Both the position numbers and the translations under genes were made by a program. A stretch of 5,384 nt of DNA from Eubacteriales bacterium (GTDB lineage Bacteria; Bacillota; Clostridia; Oscillospirales; Oscillospiraceae). Below the pieces are notes generated by a model that worked only from the letters and a program-made list of their open reading frames with translations, did no database searches and was not told the origin of the DNA. Location of the stretch: the NCBI GenBank assembly GCA_030528965.1, contig JAUMXS010000081.1, positions 1-5,384 of the forward strand, written 5' to 3'. This document shows, piece after piece, positions 1 through 4,954 of this stretch (within the stretch, counting starts at the first letter, position 1; every line of letters begins with the position of its first letter).

Positions 1-9
1 TATGAGCCC

Positions 10-36
10 TTGACATGCGAGCCAAAAAGCTATAAT
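10..36 (+). promoter_or_regulatory. Sigma-A promoter of the AEC transporter gene
   Basis: TTGACA at 10-15 and TATAAT at 31-36 both match the housekeeping consensus exactly. The spacer is 15 bp, shorter than the ideal 17 bp, which should weaken the promoter or make it depend on an activator. Transcription would begin near 43-44, leaving a leader of about 130 nt before the start codon at 173. No other promoter-like pair is apparent between here and the gene. Confidence 0.65.
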
Positions 37-172
37 ATTCATTAGATATGCTTTTATGTCTTTGGGGATCTGCACGGAACCAGCGGTTCTTTCCGCCCCC
101 GGCAGCATTACCGCCCGGGCCCGCAGCTCCTGTTTTCCCCATTTTTTACTATACCGATCCGGAGGCTTTCCC

Positions 173-1135
173 ATGTCTGACCTGCTCTCGAACCTGCTTT
201 TCAGCATCAACGTCGTTCTTCCTCTCGTCCTTATCACTGTTCTCGGCTTTGTCCTGAAACAGATCGGGATGGTCAACGATAATTTTATCTCTGTCGCCAC
301 AAGATACACCTTCTGCATCGCCTTCCCCTGCAACATCTACCGCAACCTTATCGGACAGCCGCTGAGCGAAGCCTTCGACATCGAACTGATCGTTTTTCTC
401 GTCGCAGCCATCACCCTCAGTCTCGTGCTGCCCCTGCTTATCGTTCCGCGTTTCGTAAAGGACCGTGCCATCGCCGCCAGTATGATCCAGAGCATGTTCC
501 GCCCCAACTTCCTCATTCAGGGCACTTCCCTCCTCGCCAACATGTACGGTGAGGGTACTTACGCCTCCTGCGCCATCGTTCTTCCCTTTATCATTTCCCT
601 CAACAATATCCTTGCCACGGTCGATTTCGTGGTGCTCGTCCCCGAAAACAATAAAGAGGGCAACCCCATCCTGCAATCTGCACTGAAACTTCTGAAAAAC
701 CCGCTCATCCTCAGCTGCGCGGTCGGTCTGCTCTTCTGCGGCATGGGCTGGCGCTTCCCCTACGCCGTGGAAAATGCCATCAGCAACGTCGGCGCAACCG
801 CAAACCCCCTCGCCCTGCTTGCCCTCGGTGCGGATTTCCGCCCTAACAACCTCAAAAACAATCTTCGTTACTCCCTGCCCACCGTTTTGGTCCGACTCAT
901 CGTCATCCCCGGCATCATCGTTCCCATCGCCGTTCTCTTCGGCTTCCGCGGCATTGAACTCGCCGGCATCTATGTCTTTACCGGTTCCGGCGCCGCCGCT
1001 GCCGGATACATCATGTCCAAGAACATGGGCGGAAACGAACATATCGCCGCGGAGACCGTCTGCCTGTCCACCGGCCTCTCCGCATTCTCCCTCACCTTCG
1101 GCATCTTCCTCCTGCGATCCATGGGTCTCGCCTGA
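173..1135 (+). CDS. AEC family transporter (auxin efflux carrier-like permease)
   Basis: A 320-residue integral membrane protein of the AEC/Mem_trans type, the family of bacterial malate permeases and plant PIN-related carriers. Members export or exchange small organic anions; the substrate here cannot be told. About ten hydrophobic segments can be read, in two groups of five around a polar middle near residues 160-175 (VPENNKEGNP). Family-like landmarks are AFPCNI in helix 2, FRPNFLIQGTSLL in helix 4 (the position of the usual N-x-G motif), NPLALLALGADF in helix 7, and the last two helices with ETVCLSTGLSAFSLT. The start at 173 is chosen because GGAGG lies at 161-165, 7 nt upstream. The reading frame is open upstream to an ATG at 56, but that extension has no ribosome binding site, is rich in Pro/Ala/Arg and would not begin with a helix. 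Length matches the family (about 300-320). The gene has its own promoter and terminator, so it looks monocistronic. Confidence 0.88.
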   Translation: MSDLLSNLLFSINVVLPLVLITVLGFVLKQIGMVNDNFISVATRYTFCIAFPCNIYRNLIGQPLSEAFDIELIVFLVAAITLSLVLPLLIVPRFVKDRAIAASMIQSMFRPNFLIQGTSLLANMYGEGTYASCAIVLPFIISLNNILATVDFVVLVPENNKEGNPILQSALKLLKNPLILSCAVGLLFCGMGWRFPYAVENAISNVGATANPLALLALGADFRPNNLKNNLRYSLPTVLVRLIVIPGIIVPIAVLFGFRGIELAGIYVFTGSGAAAAGYIMSKNMGGNEHIAAETVCLSTGLSAFSLTFGIFLLRSMGLA

Positions 1136-1153
1136 CCCTTTCCATATCACCCC

Positions 1154-1199
1154 GCCCCGTGCCGCCTCCTGCTTCCGCCAGATCGCACGGGGCTTCTTC
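1154..1199 (+). terminator. Probable intrinsic terminator after the AEC gene
   Basis: GCCCCGTGC (1154-1162) pairs perfectly over 9 bp with GCACGGGGC (1185-1193), with a 22-nt loop. The stem is followed by an interrupted T-rich run (TTCTTC and then TGTTCT). It begins 18 nt after the stop codon, the expected place. The long loop and the broken T-run make it less than ideal. Confidence 0.6.
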
Positions 1200-1220
1200 A
1201 TGTTCTGCATCTGCAGGGTG

Positions 1221-1235
1221 ATTACATCTTGTAAT
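1221..1235. repeat. Inverted repeat ATTACA-N3-TGTAAT
   Basis: A perfect 6-bp inverted repeat with a TCT centre. It could be a protein binding site; TACA/TGTA arms resemble BlaI/MecI/CopY-type operators, but those usually have a 2-bp centre. A second small hairpin, TGACG (1237-1241) with CGTCA (1248-1252), follows directly. Function unknown, and no promoter could be aligned with it. Confidence 0.4.
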
Positions 1236-1716
1236 ATGACGGTTTTTCGTCAGCCTCAGCCGCCTTCCAAACACCTCTTTCGGCATTCTGCTTTCTCAGC
1301 ACAGAATCGGATTTTTCGTTGCCGCAGAACCCCTTTTTCCCTCTTCCATTTCCTGTATTATCGCCGCCGATACTTAACATAATCCAACCACTTATATCCT
1401 CTATGCTAAATGTTATCAACATTATGAACAGGTTTTTCAACACAGAAAAGTCGTTCTGCCATAATCACTTCGCGGTGTTTTTCCAGTTTTTTACAAGCCA
1501 GCAAACCGCAAATTCGCTCTTTCCAAAAACACAAACTCGGTTTACATAAGCTCATATTTTGCCAGTTTCCCCCATATTATGGCGAATCTGCACACTTTGT
1601 ACCTCAAAAATGAGGGACTCCCGTCAAGGGCTTGCAAATTCCCTGCCATTCTCCTGCAGGCGCTGCCCGTCTCTTTCGGACGGAATGTGTCGTTCGCGAA
1701 TTTTTCCGCCGAGGAT

Positions 1717-1745
1717 ACGACCCGGATACAAGCAGACGGTATACT
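1717..1745 (+). promoter_or_regulatory. psuG: Weak candidate promoter for psuG
   Basis: TATACT at 1740-1745 matches the -10 consensus at five of six positions. With a 17-bp spacer, the -35 hexamer would be ACGACC (1717-1722), which shares only the central GAC with TTGACA. Transcription would start near 1752, about 65 nt before the gene. The poor -35 suggests dependence on an activator, or that the true promoter lies elsewhere in the long upstream gap. Confidence 0.25.
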
Positions 1746-1816
1746 GAAAAGAACGATCTCCTCCTGCGCTTTTTTCGGCCAGGCAGGGAGATACTACTCA
1801 TATCAGGAGCACGTCT

Positions 1817-2749
1817 ATGATGAACAAACGGCTTGATCTTTCTCCCCCCGTCGCAGCAGCTCTGAACGCAGGCTGTCCGGTGGTCGCTCTGGAGTCCACC
1901 GTGATCTGTCACGGGATGCCCTATCCGAAAAATGTTGAGACCGCTCTTGCCCTCGAACAGGTCATTTGGAAAAACGGCTGCGTTCCGGCCACGATCGCCG
2001 TGCTCGGCGGACGGCTCAAGGCGGGCCTCAGCGCTGCCGAGATCGAATATCTCGGAAAGAACGGTTCCCGGATCACCAAGGCCAGCCGCCGGGATCTGCC
2101 CATTCTTGCCGCCAAAGGCCTCGACGGCGCCACGACCGTCACCACCACGATGATGATCGCCCACATGGCCGGTATCGACGTTTTCGCCACAGGCGGCGTC
2201 GGCGGCGTTCACCGCGGTGCCGAAACCAGCATGGACGTTTCAGCCGATCTGGAAGAACTCGCCCGGACACCCGTTATGGTCATTTGCTCCGGAGCAAAGT
2301 CCGTCCTTGACCTCGGTCTGACGCTTGAATACCTTGAAACCCGCGGTGTCCCCGTTCTTGGGTACCGTACCATGGAGCTGCCAGCTTTCTATACCCGTCA
2401 GAGCGGATTCCCGCTCGACTACCGTATGGAGAATCCCGCCGAACTCGCCGATGCTTTTCTGGCGCAGCGGGAGATGGGCATCCGGGGCGGCATGCTCGTC
2501 TGCAACCCCATTCCGAAGGAGTACTCCATGGATCCGAAGGTCATCGAGGCCGCCATCGAGCGCGCAGTGGCCGACGGTCAGGCCCAACGGATACACGGCA
2601 AAGCCCTTACGCCATTCCTCCTCTCGCGTGTCAAAGAGCTCACCGGCGGCAGCAGTCTCGAGAGCAACATCCAGCTTCTTCTCAGCAACGCCGAGCTGGC
2701 CGCTCAGGTCGCTTTTGAGCTCCGGACGCGCCCACGCCCCTCCTTCTGA
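1817..2749 (+). CDS. psuG: Pseudouridine-5'-phosphate glycosidase
   Basis: A 310-residue cytoplasmic enzyme that reversibly cleaves the C-C bond of pseudouridine 5'-phosphate to uracil and ribose 5-phosphate, used to recycle modified RNA nucleosides. The whole family pattern is visible: VVALESTVICHGMPYP near the N-terminus, GATTVTTTM and ATGGVGGVHRGAE in the middle, NPIPKEYSMD and LESNIQLLLSNAELAAQVA near the C-terminus. From knowledge of E. coli PsuG (E31, K93, H137, D149), the matching residues are E26, K88, H132 and D144, all at a constant offset of five: acid/base Glu, Schiff-base Lys, and residues at the Mn site. Length matches the 312-residue E. coli enzyme. AGGAG at 1805-1809 sits 7 nt before ATG 1817; the next codon is also ATG (1820), so either may be used. 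The usual kinase partner PsuK is not in this window. Confidence 0.96.
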   Translation: MMNKRLDLSPPVAAALNAGCPVVALESTVICHGMPYPKNVETALALEQVIWKNGCVPATIAVLGGRLKAGLSAAEIEYLGKNGSRITKASRRDLPILAAKGLDGATTVTTTMMIAHMAGIDVFATGGVGGVHRGAETSMDVSADLEELARTPVMVICSGAKSVLDLGLTLEYLETRGVPVLGYRTMELPAFYTRQSGFPLDYRMENPAELADAFLAQREMGIRGGMLVCNPIPKEYSMDPKVIEAAIERAVADGQAQRIHGKALTPFLLSRVKELTGGSSLESNIQLLLSNAELAAQVAFELRTRPRPSF

Positions 2750-2764
2750 CAAAAACCTCGTCCC

Positions 2765-2779
2765 GGCGCATGCTGCGCC
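2765..2779 (+). other. Hairpin after psuG (possible weak terminator)
   Basis: GGCGCA (2765-2770) and TGCGCC (2774-2779) form a perfect 6-bp stem with a 3-nt loop, 15 nt after the psuG stop. Only a weak T content (CTTATAT) follows, so it is more likely a leaky terminator, a processing site or an mRNA-stabilising 3' end than a full stop. Some transcripts probably continue into the lipoprotein gene. Confidence 0.4.
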
Positions 2780-2794
2780 CTTATATGAATCGAT

Positions 2795-2824
2795 CCGACG
2801 CCATGCGTGTCGGAAAATGAGGTG
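2795..2824 (+). promoter_or_regulatory. Hairpin next to the ribosome binding site of the lipoprotein gene
   Basis: CCGACGC (2795-2801) pairs with GTGTCGG (2807-2813) over 7 bp including one G-T pair, with a 5-nt loop. It ends 5 nt before GAGGTG (2819-2824), which sits 7 nt before ATG 2832. A stem this close to the ribosome binding site may modulate translation; no ligand or alternative structure is evident. Confidence 0.4.
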
Positions 2825-2831
2825 ACTTCCC

Positions 2832-4136
2832 ATGAATGCTTCCCAATTTCCCCTTCGGGTCTCCGTCCGTCGTCTGCTGCCTTTTCTGCTGGCCGTTCTG
2901 CTTCTCTCGCTCTGTGCCTGCAATACCGGCTCCACGGCCACAACCGGGACGGCCTCTCCGCCGCCGCTGACCGCGTCCTCCCCCACACCGACACCGGAAC
3001 CCACGCCGGAGCCCACTCCCGAACCGACGCCCACGCCCATACCTGACGCTGTGGAACTCACGGCACTCAGCCTGACCCTCTCCGGCGGCGGCAGCACGGA
3101 TACGCTTACAGACCGTTCTTACTCGACCCGTCTGCAGCTGAACGCCGATTCCGCGCTCACCGTCTCCGCCGGAGAAAACGCGCTCATCGGCTCTCTTTAC
3201 CTCATTTGGGACACCCCTCCCGGAGAATGGACGCTCTCTTCCGGCGATGAAATCCTTTTCACCGGCGGCAAGAATAAATTCATCCACGCTTTCGCCCCCC
3301 TTCCGGTACCCGCGGAAGGCGAGATCACGCTCAAAGTCTCCGGTAATGCCACCCTCTGCGACGTTTACGCTTTCACCGAAGGCACACCTCCGGATTGGGT
3401 GCAGGTCTGGCAGGAGCCGTGGGAAAAGGCCGATCTTCTCCTTCTGTCCACCCACGCCGACGATGAACATCTTTTCTTCGGCGGAATGATGCCGTATTAT
3501 GCCGGCGAACGGGGCATGCATGTACAGGTAGCCTATCTCACCTACCATTGGGATGAGCAGCCCCGCCCCCACGAACTGCTCAACGGGCTCTGGACCGTGG
3601 GTATTACCGCTTATCCTGTCATCGGACCTTTCCGTGATATGTATGCCGACAGTCTGGCCTCTGCACAGTACCTTTATAATCAGGAGGACGTGATCGGCTT
3701 CCAGGTCGAACTGCTGCGGCGCTTCCGGCCCTCCGTTGTCGCCGGACATGACTTAAACGGTGAATACGGGCACGGTGTCCACATGCTCAACGCCCACAGC
3801 CTACTGAAGGCTGTGGAACGTGCGGCGGATCCGGAACAGTTCCCCGACTCCGTCCAAAACTACGGCACATGGGATACGCCCAAGCTCTATCTCCATCTCT
3901 ATCCGGAAAACCGGATCACGCTGGATTGGGAACAGCCGCTGGAGCGTTTTGACGGTGCAACGGCCTTCGAGATGGCCGAGGCCGGCTACGCCTGTCATCT
4001 CAGTCAGCACAAATGGAGCTTCTACGTTTACCCTGCGGGCAGCCTTTATGACTGCCATCTCTTCGGTCTGGCCCGCAGCACTGTCGGTCCCGACACCGGG
4101 GCTGACGGCTGGGACCTTTTTGAAAACATTCAGTGA
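2832..4136 (+). CDS. Secreted lipoprotein with PIG-L/LmbE-type deacetylase domain
   Basis: A 434-residue protein. Residues 1-30 are a lipoprotein signal peptide: Arg-rich start, hydrophobic stretch (LLPFLLAVLLLSL) and lipobox L-C-A-C with lipidated Cys30 most likely. Residues 31-71 are a low-complexity linker ending in PT/PE repeats, typical of surface lipoproteins. Residues 75-185 look beta-rich (possible carbohydrate-binding or jelly-roll fold, unassigned). From residue 200 comes a PIG-L/LmbE-type zinc N-deacetylase: LLLLSTHADDEHLFFGG (H208, D210, D211, matching the usual AHPDDE with Ala for Pro), RPHELLNGLWTVGI (245-258) and GHDLNGEYGHGVH (305-317), where H314 and H317 match the catalytic and metal-ligand His of MshB. 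The family removes acetyl groups from GlcNAc-type substrates; an extracellular glycan or cell-wall substrate is inferred. Start supported by GAGGTG 7 nt upstream. It follows psuG by 82 bp and may share its transcript. The strong terminator at 4164 closes the unit. Confidence 0.85.
   Translation: MNASQFPLRVSVRRLLPFLLAVLLLSLCACNTGSTATTGTASPPPLTASSPTPTPEPTPEPTPEPTPTPIPDAVELTALSLTLSGGGSTDTLTDRSYSTRLQLNADSALTVSAGENALIGSLYLIWDTPPGEWTLSSGDEILFTGGKNKFIHAFAPLPVPAEGEITLKVSGNATLCDVYAFTEGTPPDWVQVWQEPWEKADLLLLSTHADDEHLFFGGMMPYYAGERGMHVQVAYLTYHWDEQPRPHELLNGLWTVGITAYPVIGPFRDMYADSLASAQYLYNQEDVIGFQVELLRRFRPSVVAGHDLNGEYGHGVHMLNAHSLLKAVERAADPEQFPDSVQNYGTWDTPKLYLHLYPENRITLDWEQPLERFDGATAFEMAEAGYACHLSQHKWSFYVYPAGSLYDCHLFGLARSTVGPDTGADGWDLFENIQ
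2982..3044 (+). repeat. PT/PE codon repeat in the lipoprotein linker
   Basis: About 63 bp encode residues 51-71 as alternating proline with Thr or Glu (Pro-Thr-Pro-Glu units). The DNA is degenerate CCN-ACN/GAR rather than an exact tandem repeat, so the peptide pattern is kept while synonymous positions have drifted. It is a flexible spacer holding the catalytic part away from the membrane and a likely site of length variation between strains. Confidence 0.75.
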
Positions 4137-4163
4137 CCGGTTTCGATTCCCCGCCCGATATAT

Positions 4164-4202
4164 AGCAGCAAAGACCGCGCAAGGCGGTCTTTGCTGCTTT
4201 TT
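4164..4202 (+). terminator. Strong intrinsic terminator after the lipoprotein gene
   Basis: A perfect 15-bp stem (4164-4178 with 4184-4198) closes a 5-nt loop GCAAG. It ends in a run of five T, 4198-4202, with more T-rich sequence to 4209. It begins 28 nt after the stop codon. It separates the psuG/lipoprotein unit from the marR unit. Confidence 0.95.
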
Positions 4203-4318
4203 CCTTTTCTGCTGCGCAGGTATACACACATAGTATAAAAGATAAAAGGAGCCGAAGTATATACCGCTCCCGCAGTCTTTTTTCTGTCCGACACAATGTG
4301 CGCTAATTCTTCATAAAA

Positions 4319-4339
4319 AGAAGTTGACATGTCAACATC
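4319..4339. promoter_or_regulatory. Upstream operator of marR (site 1)
   Basis: The core GTTGACATGTCAAC (4323-4336) is a perfect 14-bp palindrome. The whole 21-bp segment recurs at 4355-4375 with one mismatch. Site 1 contains the -35 hexamer of the marR promoter, so a bound dimer would block RNA polymerase. Binding by the MarR protein itself is inferred from position and family habit. Confidence 0.8.
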
Positions 4340-4352
4340 CCGATTGTATAAT
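4324..4352 (+). promoter_or_regulatory. Consensus sigma-A promoter of marR
   Basis: TTGACA (4324-4329) and TATAAT (4347-4352) are perfect and the spacer is the ideal 17 bp. Transcription would start near 4359, giving a leader of about 37 nt. A promoter this strong in front of a regulator gene makes sense only if it is normally repressed, which fits the flanking palindromes. Confidence 0.92.
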
Positions 4353-4354
4353 GC

Positions 4355-4375
4355 AGAAGTTGACATCTCAACATC
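4355..4375. promoter_or_regulatory. Downstream operator of marR (site 2)
   Basis: Second copy of the 21-bp element, centred 36 bp after site 1. Its core, GTTGACATCTCAAC (4359-4372), keeps both GTTGA/TCAAC arms but has one changed central base, so it is an imperfect palindrome and probably the weaker site. It covers the transcription start and lies just before the AGGAGG ribosome binding site (4383-4388). Confidence 0.78.
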
Positions 4376-4395
4376 TCTTGTCAGGAGGATTTTGT

Positions 4396-4851
4396 ATGCT
4401 CGACCGATTTGAACGTTTTTCCCGAGCTATCGCGGAGATCGACCGCTGCTGGCACAAGCTGGCCTCCGAGGAGCTGGGGAAATACGAACTGAACAGCCCG
4501 CATGCAGTTTACCTGAACACCCTGTATCGGTACGAGGAAGGCATCACCGCAGCTCAGCTCGCCGAGCTTTGCTGCAAAGACAAGGCCGATGTCTCCCGCA
4601 TGGTCTCCATCATGGAGAAAAACGGGCTCGTAACCAAAGAAGCTCCGGGAGGAAGCCTCTATCGGGCACGACTGAAACTGACCGCAGAAGGCCGGGCCGC
4701 CGCCGAGCACGTGCGGGAACGCGTCGCTCTGGCCGTGGAGCTTGCCGGGAAGGGTCTCTCCGAGGAAGACCGTGAGATCTTTTACACGGCGCTGGAACAG
4801 ATTACTTCCAATCTGCAGACTCTCTGCAAAGACGGACTTCCCGAACAATAA
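4396..4851 (+). CDS. MarR family winged-helix transcriptional regulator
   Basis: A 151-residue cytoplasmic DNA-binding protein of the MarR family, which acts as a dimer and usually represses its own operon until a small ligand binds. An N-terminal dimerisation helix (residues 1-30) leads to the winged HTH: GITAAQLAELCCKDKADVSRMV (49-70) with the recognition helix about 62-76, then the wing near 80-95 (LYRARLKLTAEG), then a long C-terminal dimerisation helix pair. Length is normal for the family. The start at 4396 is set by AGGAGG (4383-4388), 7 nt upstream; an in-frame TTG at 4324 lies in the promoter and cannot be used from that transcript. Cys59, Cys60 and Cys18 are present, so redox sensing is possible but not shown. 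It precedes the degV gene by 103 bp on the same strand with no clear terminator, suggesting cotranscription. Confidence 0.92.
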   Translation: MLDRFERFSRAIAEIDRCWHKLASEELGKYELNSPHAVYLNTLYRYEEGITAAQLAELCCKDKADVSRMVSIMEKNGLVTKEAPGGSLYRARLKLTAEGRAAAEHVRERVALAVELAGKGLSEEDREIFYTALEQITSNLQTLCKDGLPEQ

Positions 4852-4862
4852 ACCTTTATGCG

Positions 4863-4917
4863 CTGCCGTCGGCCGGCAGAATTCCATGTATCCGAATCAT
4901 ATCCGGCGTTTTTCGCC
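4863..4917 (+). other. Small hairpins in the marR-degV gap
   Basis: CTGCCG (4863-4868) pairs with CGGCAG (4874-4879), and GGCG (4905-4908) with CGCC (4914-4917) around five T. Neither is followed by a proper T-run, so they do not look like a terminator. They may partly attenuate or process the marR-degV transcript. No good second promoter was seen in the gap. Confidence 0.35.
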
Positions 4918-4954
4918 TTGACCAAACAATTTAACGGAAAAGAAGGGAAATAAC

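Larger units (their letters stand above)
1136..1816. other. Gene-less stretch of 681 bp between the AEC gene and psuG
   Basis: No reading frame here has both a ribosome binding site and protein-like content. The first part holds the AEC terminator. The middle (about 1370-1570) is more AT-rich than the surrounding genes and contains perfect inverted repeats (1221-1235 and 1409-1423) and a cluster of DnaA-box-like 9-mers (1413-1442). The last 250 bp has higher GC and several small hairpins: CCTCA/TGAGG at 1602-1615 and CCGTC/GACGG at 1667-1683. It would serve as the psuG leader or promoter region. No tRNA, known riboswitch or insertion-sequence end was recognised. Confidence 0.6.

Noticed and set aside
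56..172. 39-residue N-terminal extension of the AEC protein from the ATG at 56
   Set aside because: No ribosome binding site, un-membrane-like composition, and a strong GGAGG sits correctly before the ATG at 173.
149..1210. Long minus-strand frame opposite the AEC gene
   Set aside because: Its protein is highly charged and low-complexity (Gly/Glu/Asp rich), the mirror of hydrophobic codons on the real gene. No motif or ribosome binding site supports it.
1409..1442. Replication origin
   Set aside because: The 9-mers are imperfect and few, no dnaA, dnaN, recF or gyrB gene is adjacent, and there is no visible unwinding element.
1579..1836. 85-codon frame overlapping the start of psuG
   Set aside because: Codon use is not implausible, but there is no ribosome binding site before 1579, no family resemblance, and it runs 20 bp into psuG.
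2785..2820. 11-residue leader peptide frame ending at the lipoprotein ribosome binding site
   Set aside because: No ribosome binding site before its ATG and no run of regulatory codons. The overlap with the Shine-Dalgarno sequence is probably chance.
2240..3749. Two overlapping minus-strand frames (2240-3097 and 2781-3749) opposite psuG and the lipoprotein
   Set aside because: They include Gly-Val repeats that are the reverse reading of the PT/PE linker, and they overlap two well-supported genes.
4219..4265. GGTATA...TATACC inverted repeat and an AAGGAG-like motif near 4245-4250
   Set aside because: The arms are short and 35 bp apart, and no start codon follows the motif within a workable distance.
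4324..4395. Longer MarR start at TTG 4324
   Set aside because: That codon lies in the -35 box, upstream of the transcription start, while AGGAGG is well placed for ATG 4396.
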